From Streptomyces sp. ISL-66 (GTDB taxonomy: Bacteria; Actinomycetota; Actinomycetes; Streptomycetales; Streptomycetaceae): a stretch of DNA of 64,000 bases. The position numbers and the translations under genes were made by a program. Location of the stretch: NCBI RefSeq assembly GCF_018614135.1, contig NZ_JAGGOW010000072.1, positions 33,539-97,538 on the forward strand. Reading direction: 5' to 3'. The stretch's first letter is position 1. The number at the start of each line of letters is the position of its first letter. The notes under the pieces are model-generated. The model had not been told where the DNA came from. It worked only from the letters and a program-made list of their open reading frames with translations, and ran no database searches. Below are positions 60,722-64,000 of the stretch, piece by piece.

Positions 60722-63217
60722 TCAGTGTCCCGCGCCGTCCACGACCGCCGCCCAGCCGTCCAGCAGCGCCTGCGCGGACGCGTCGTCGGGGCCTTCGGCC
60801 CACAGGTGCGTGACCGCCTCCGCCGGGTCCGGCAGCACGAGCGCCCACCGCCCGTCGGCCTCGACCACCCGCACCCCGTCCGTGGTGTCCACCTGCCGGT
60901 CCCCGGCCTCCTCCACGACCCGCCGCATGACGAGCCCCTTGACCGCCCACGGGGTCGGCACGTCCCGCTTGAGGACGTGCGCCCGGGGGATCCGGGCATC
61001 GATCTGGCTCAGCGTGAGCTGCGTCCGTGCCACCAGCCCGATCAACTGCACGAAGGCCGCCGACCCGTCGAAGACGCTGCTGAACTCCGGAACGATGAAG
61101 CCGCCCCGGCCGTCGCCGCCGAAGATGGTGTTCTCCGCGCGGCCCACCCGGGTCAGGTCGTCGGGCGAAGTGGTCGTCCACTCCACCTGCGTCCCGTGGT
61201 ACGCCGCCACCTGCTCGGCGATCCGGGTCGTGGTCACCGGCAGCGCCACCTTGCCGCTGCGCTTTTCGGCGGCCACCAGGTCGAGCAGCACCAGCAGGGC
61301 CCGGTCGTCCTCGATGATCCGCCCGCGCTCGTCCACCAGGGAGATCCGCTCGCCCACCGGGTCGAAGCGGACACCGAAGGCGGCGCGCGATGAAGCCACG
61401 ATCTCCCCGAGCCGCACCAGCCCGGCCCGCCGGGTTTCGGCGGTCTCCGTCGGCCGGGATTCGTCGAGCCCCGGATTGACAGTGAGGGCGTCGACCCCGA
61501 GCCGGCCCAGCAGGCTGGGCAGGACGAGCCCTGCACTGCCGTTGGAGGCGTCCACGACCACCTTGAGCCCGGAGTCCGCGACCCCGGTGATGTCGACCCG
61601 GCGCAGCAGCGAACCGGTGTAGGCATCGAAGACGCTTCCGGGGAACTGCAGGTCGCCGATCTCGCCGGGGAAGGCGCGCCGGTACTCCTGGCGCGCGTAC
61701 ACCCGGTCCAGCTTGCGCTGCTGCTGGAGCGAGAGGTCCGCCCCGCGCTCGTCGAGGAACATGATGTCGACGGAGTCGGGGATTCCCGGCGAGGTCCGCA
61801 GCACGATCCCGCCGGCGCTGCCGCGAGCGGTCTGCTGCCGGGCCACGGGGAGCGGTACGTTCTCCAGGTCGCGCACATTGATGGCGCTGGCCTGGAGCGC
61901 CGAGATCACGGCCCGCTTGAGCGCTCGCGCGCCCCGGGAGTGGTCACGCGCGGTGGTGACCGTCGCCCCCTTCTTCAGGGTCGTGGCATAGGCGCCGGCG
62001 AGCCGGACCACCAGCTCGGGGGTGATCTCCACGTTCAGGATGCCGGTGACCCCACGGGCGCCGAACAGATGCGCCTGCCCGCGGGACTCCCAGATCACCG
62101 ACGTGTTGACGAAGGCACCGGCCTCGATCGTCTTGAAGGGGTAGACGCGTACGTTCCCCTGGATGATCGATTCCTCGCCGACGAGGCACTCGTCGCCGAT
62201 GACGGCCCCGTCCTCGATCCGGGCGGCCCGCATGATGTCGGTGTTCTTGCCGATGACACAGCCGCGGAGATTGCTGTGCGGCCCGATGTACACGTTGTCG
62301 TGGACGACGGCCTTGTGCAGGAACGCGCCGCTCTTGACGACGACGTTCGATCCGACGACGGTGTGCTCGCGGATCTCCACACCGGCTTCGACCTTGGCGT
62401 AGTCCCCGATGTACAGCGGCCCGCGCAGCACCGCCTCCGGGCTCACCTCGGCCCCTTCGGCGATCCACACCCCGGGCGAGATCTCGAAGCCGTCCATGTC
62501 GACCTGGACCTTGCCCTCGAGCACGTCGGCCTGGGCCTTGACGTAGCTCTCGTGCGTGCCCACGTCCTCCCAGTAGCCCTCGGCGACGTAGCCGTAGATC
62601 GGCCGGCCTTCCTTCATCAACTGCGGGAAGACGTCACCGGACCAGTCGACCGAGACGTCCGCGTCCACGTAGTCGAAGATCTCCGGCTCCATCACGTAGA
62701 TGCCGGTGTTGATGGTGTCCGAGAACACCTGTCCCCAGGTGGGCTTCTCCAGGAAGCGCTCGACCTTGCCTTCCTCGTCCACGATGGTGATGCCGAATTC
62801 CAGGGGGTTGGGCACCCGGGTCAGGCATACCGTGACGAGCCCGCCCTTCTCCTTGTGGAAGCGGATCAGGTCGGTGAGGTCGAAGTCGGTCAGCGCGTCG
62901 CCGGAAATGACGAGGAAGGTGTCGTCCTTCAATGCCTCCTCGGCGTTCTTCACGCTGCCGGCTGTGCCGAGTGGCTTCTCCTCGTTGGCATAGGTGAGCT
63001 CCATACCGAGCTCTTCGCCGTCACCGAAGTAGTTCCTGACGAGTGATGCCAGGAATTGCACGGTGACCACGGTCTCGTTGAGTCCATGCCGCTTGAGCAG
63101 CCTGAGCACGTGCTCCATGATCGGCCGGTTGGCCACGGGCAGGAGCGGCTTGGGCATGCTTGAGGTCATGGGGCGAAGGCGTGTGCCTTCGCCGCCGGCC
63201 ATCACGACGGCCTTCAT
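60722..63217 (-). CDS. Sugar nucleotidyltransferase - hexapeptide - degenerate phosphomannomutase fusion
   Basis: An 831-residue three-part protein. The N-terminal nucleotidyltransferase (1-235) has the signature [11 protein letters not shown] and [11 protein letters not shown] left-handed beta-helix follows (about 245-370). The C-terminal PMM/PGM-fold region (about 375-831) is degenerate. Where the family has the TASHNP phosphoserine loop it reads [12 protein letters not shown]; the metal loop DGDxDR reads FDPVGERI; and the sugar-binding GEGSGH reads GGDGRGGF. Mutase activity is therefore unlikely, and the domain may regulate. It probably makes GDP-mannose or a related sugar nucleotide. AAGGAGG precedes the ATG. 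Confidence 0.92.
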   Translation of the reverse strand: MKAVVMAGGEGTRLRPMTSSMPKPLLPVANRPIMEHVLRLLKRHGLNETVVTVQFLASLVRNYFGDGEELGMELTYANEEKPLGTAGSVKNAEEALKDDTFLVISGDALTDFDLTDLIRFHKEKGGLVTVCLTRVPNPLEFGITIVDEEGKVERFLEKPTWGQVFSDTINTGIYVMEPEIFDYVDADVSVDWSGDVFPQLMKEGRPIYGYVAEGYWEDVGTHESYVKAQADVLEGKVQVDMDGFEISPGVWIAEGAEVSPEAVLRGPLYIGDYAKVEAGVEIREHTVVGSNVVVKSGAFLHKAVVHDNVYIGPHSNLRGCVIGKNTDIMRAARIEDGAVIGDECLVGEESIIQGNVRVYPFKTIEAGAFVNTSVIWESRGQAHLFGARGVTGILNVEITPELVVRLAGAYATTLKKGATVTTARDHSRGARALKRAVISALQASAINVRDLENVPLPVARQQTARGSAGGIVLRTSPGIPDSVDIMFLDERGADLSLQQQRKLDRVYARQEYRRAFPGEIGDLQFPGSVFDAYTGSLLRRVDITGVADSGLKVVVDASNGSAGLVLPSLLGRLGVDALTVNPGLDESRPTETAETRRAGLVRLGEIVASSRAAFGVRFDPVGERISLVDERGRIIEDDRALLVLLDLVAAEKRSGKVALPVTTTRIAEQVAAYHGTQVEWTTTSPDDLTRVGRAENTIFGGDGRGGFIVPEFSSVFDGSAAFVQLIGLVARTQLTLSQIDARIPRAHVLKRDVPTPWAVKGLVMRRVVEEAGDRQVDTTDGVRVVEADGRWALVLPDPAEAVTHLWAEGPDDASAQALLDGWAAVVDGAGH

Positions 63218-63316
63218 GTCGGAAGAGTCCTCCTTGAGAGACTACGTCTTAGCCGACATCACCCGTCGCGCACGGTGACCGGGCAAATCTTCGCGTCAGT
63301 CAGGCGCCGAACGAGC

Positions 63317-63907
63317 TCAATCGGCCGTGATGTCCGCCTTCACGAGCCGGCGGACTTGCACCACGTAAAGGATTCCTGCCCACCAATAGAGGGTTGTACC
63401 CCATCCGGCGAACGCCCATCCGAAAACTGCCCCCGTCCAGGCCAACCAGCCCGTCCCGTCGCTGACGAGCAGGAAGGGGAACGCGTACATCAGGTTGAAG
63501 GTCGCGGCCTTCCCGAGGAAGTTGACCTGGGGCGGCGGATAGCCGTGCCGGCGCAGGATCCAAACCATGACCAGCAGCATCAGCTCGCGCGCGAGAAGGG
63601 CCGCGGTCAGCCAGAGCGGCAGAATCCCGCGGTAGGTGAGACCGAACAGGGTGGACAGGATGTAGAGGCGGTCCGCGGCCGGGTCCAGCAGTCGACCGAG
63701 GCGACTGATCTGATTCCAGCGCCGCGCGAGCTTCCCGTCGAGGTAGTCGCTGATCCCACTGAGCATGAGGACGGCGAGCGCCCAACCGTCGTGCTTGGCC
63801 AGGATCAGCCACAGGAACACGGGTACGCCGACGAGGCGAGCCATGCTCAGGATGTTCGGAATGGTGAAAATTCGGTCGGTCTGAACCCGAGTCTCCTGGA
63901 CCTCCAC
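63317..63907 (-). CDS. CDP-alcohol phosphatidyltransferase family protein
   Basis: A 196-residue membrane enzyme with five or six predicted helices. The CDP-OH-P signature SDYLDGKLARRWNQISRLG plus LLDPAADRL gives the DG-x2-AR-x8-G-x3-D-x3-D pattern with all metal-binding Asp residues. It transfers a phosphatidyl group from CDP-diacylglycerol to an alcohol. Its place corresponds to mycobacterial pgsA2 (Rv1822), so phosphatidylglycerophosphate or another acceptor is possible. GGAGG precedes the GTG. Two short hydrophobic C-terminal helices (GWAFAGWGTTLYWWAGIL) end the protein. Confidence 0.92.
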   Translation of the reverse strand: MEVQETRVQTDRIFTIPNILSMARLVGVPVFLWLILAKHDGWALAVLMLSGISDYLDGKLARRWNQISRLGRLLDPAADRLYILSTLFGLTYRGILPLWLTAALLARELMLLVMVWILRRHGYPPPQVNFLGKAATFNLMYAFPFLLVSDGTGWLAWTGAVFGWAFAGWGTTLYWWAGILYVVQVRRLVKADITAD

Positions 63908-64000
63908 CCGGGGGCCTCCACTGTGACTGTAGAAATGTCGAACGATGCCCCCTGACCCTACAGGAGGCCGCGCACCTGCCCGTAAACGCAGAAAAGCCCC

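Overview
The window is high-GC actinobacterial chromosome, almost certainly Streptomyces. The support is the strong GC bias at third codon positions, GTG starts, ATGA/GTGA gene overlaps, a CebR-type cellulose operator, a DUF5999 protein, a DUF5937-type regulator, and a right-hand block with the gene order of the actinobacterial gcvP - MerR - DUF151 - MerR - FHA - DUF881 - DUF1290 - DUF881 - pgsA-like region (compare Mycobacterium tuberculosis Rv1822-Rv1832). No tRNA, rRNA, insertion sequence, prophage or CRISPR array was seen.

Layout. (1) 0-3 kb: a secreted CBM2-GH48 cellulase behind a perfect CebR operator. (2) 3.1-20 kb: a pectin/uronate locus. An unknown protein and a uronate dehydrogenase diverge from a shared pair of operator-like sites. 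They are followed by a long, tightly coupled rightward operon: GntR regulator, DapA-family sugar-acid dehydratase/decarboxylase, IlvD/Edd-type sugar-acid dehydratase, two ABC permeases, Gfo/Idh/MocA oxidoreductase, PmoA-like protein, GH43, binding lipoprotein, rhamnogalacturonan acetylesterase (CE12), pectate lyase PL1, pectinesterase CE8, pectate lyase PL9. (3) 20-27.7 kb: a galactan locus. A LacI regulator, two permeases and a broken solute-binding-protein gene diverge from a GH42 beta-galactosidase and a secreted GH53 endo-galactanase. (4) 27.7-33.9 kb: a complete set of enzymes for oxidative (De Ley-Doudoroff) galactose catabolism: sugar dehydrogenase, lactonase, DgoD, 2-keto-3-deoxy sugar-acid kinase and aldolase, with a divergent ROK regulator.

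(5) 34-49.8 kb: assorted accessory and housekeeping genes. These include an isochorismatase-fold protein lacking its catalytic triad, two flavin/PPOX proteins (one divergent from a MocR regulator), three EamA transporters, an SRPBCC protein, two tandem secreted paralogues next to a winged-helix regulator, PhzF, a CPBP protease-like membrane protein, a GCS2-type ligase and small Streptomyces proteins. Several spacers carry short tandem repeats. (6) 49.8-64 kb: conserved core. gcvP sits under a tandem glycine riboswitch, followed by a PRC-barrel protein, a Pol IV with a long C-terminal extension, two MerR regulators flanking a DUF151 nuclease, a GarA/OdhI-type FHA protein with an ETTS motif, the DUF881-DUF1290-DUF881 set, a nucleotidyltransferase fused to a degenerate phosphomannomutase, and a CDP-alcohol phosphatidyltransferase.

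How they work together. Secreted PL1, PL9, CE8, CE12 and GH53 would open pectin: the homogalacturonan backbone, its methyl and acetyl esters, and galactan side chains. ABC importers, whose ATPase is not in the window (probably a shared MsiK-type protein), would bring in oligomers. Cytoplasmic GH43 and GH42 would release monomers. Uronates would be oxidised toward 2-oxoglutarate semialdehyde and galactose would be split to pyruvate and glyceraldehyde-3-phosphate. These substrate assignments are inferred from families and context.
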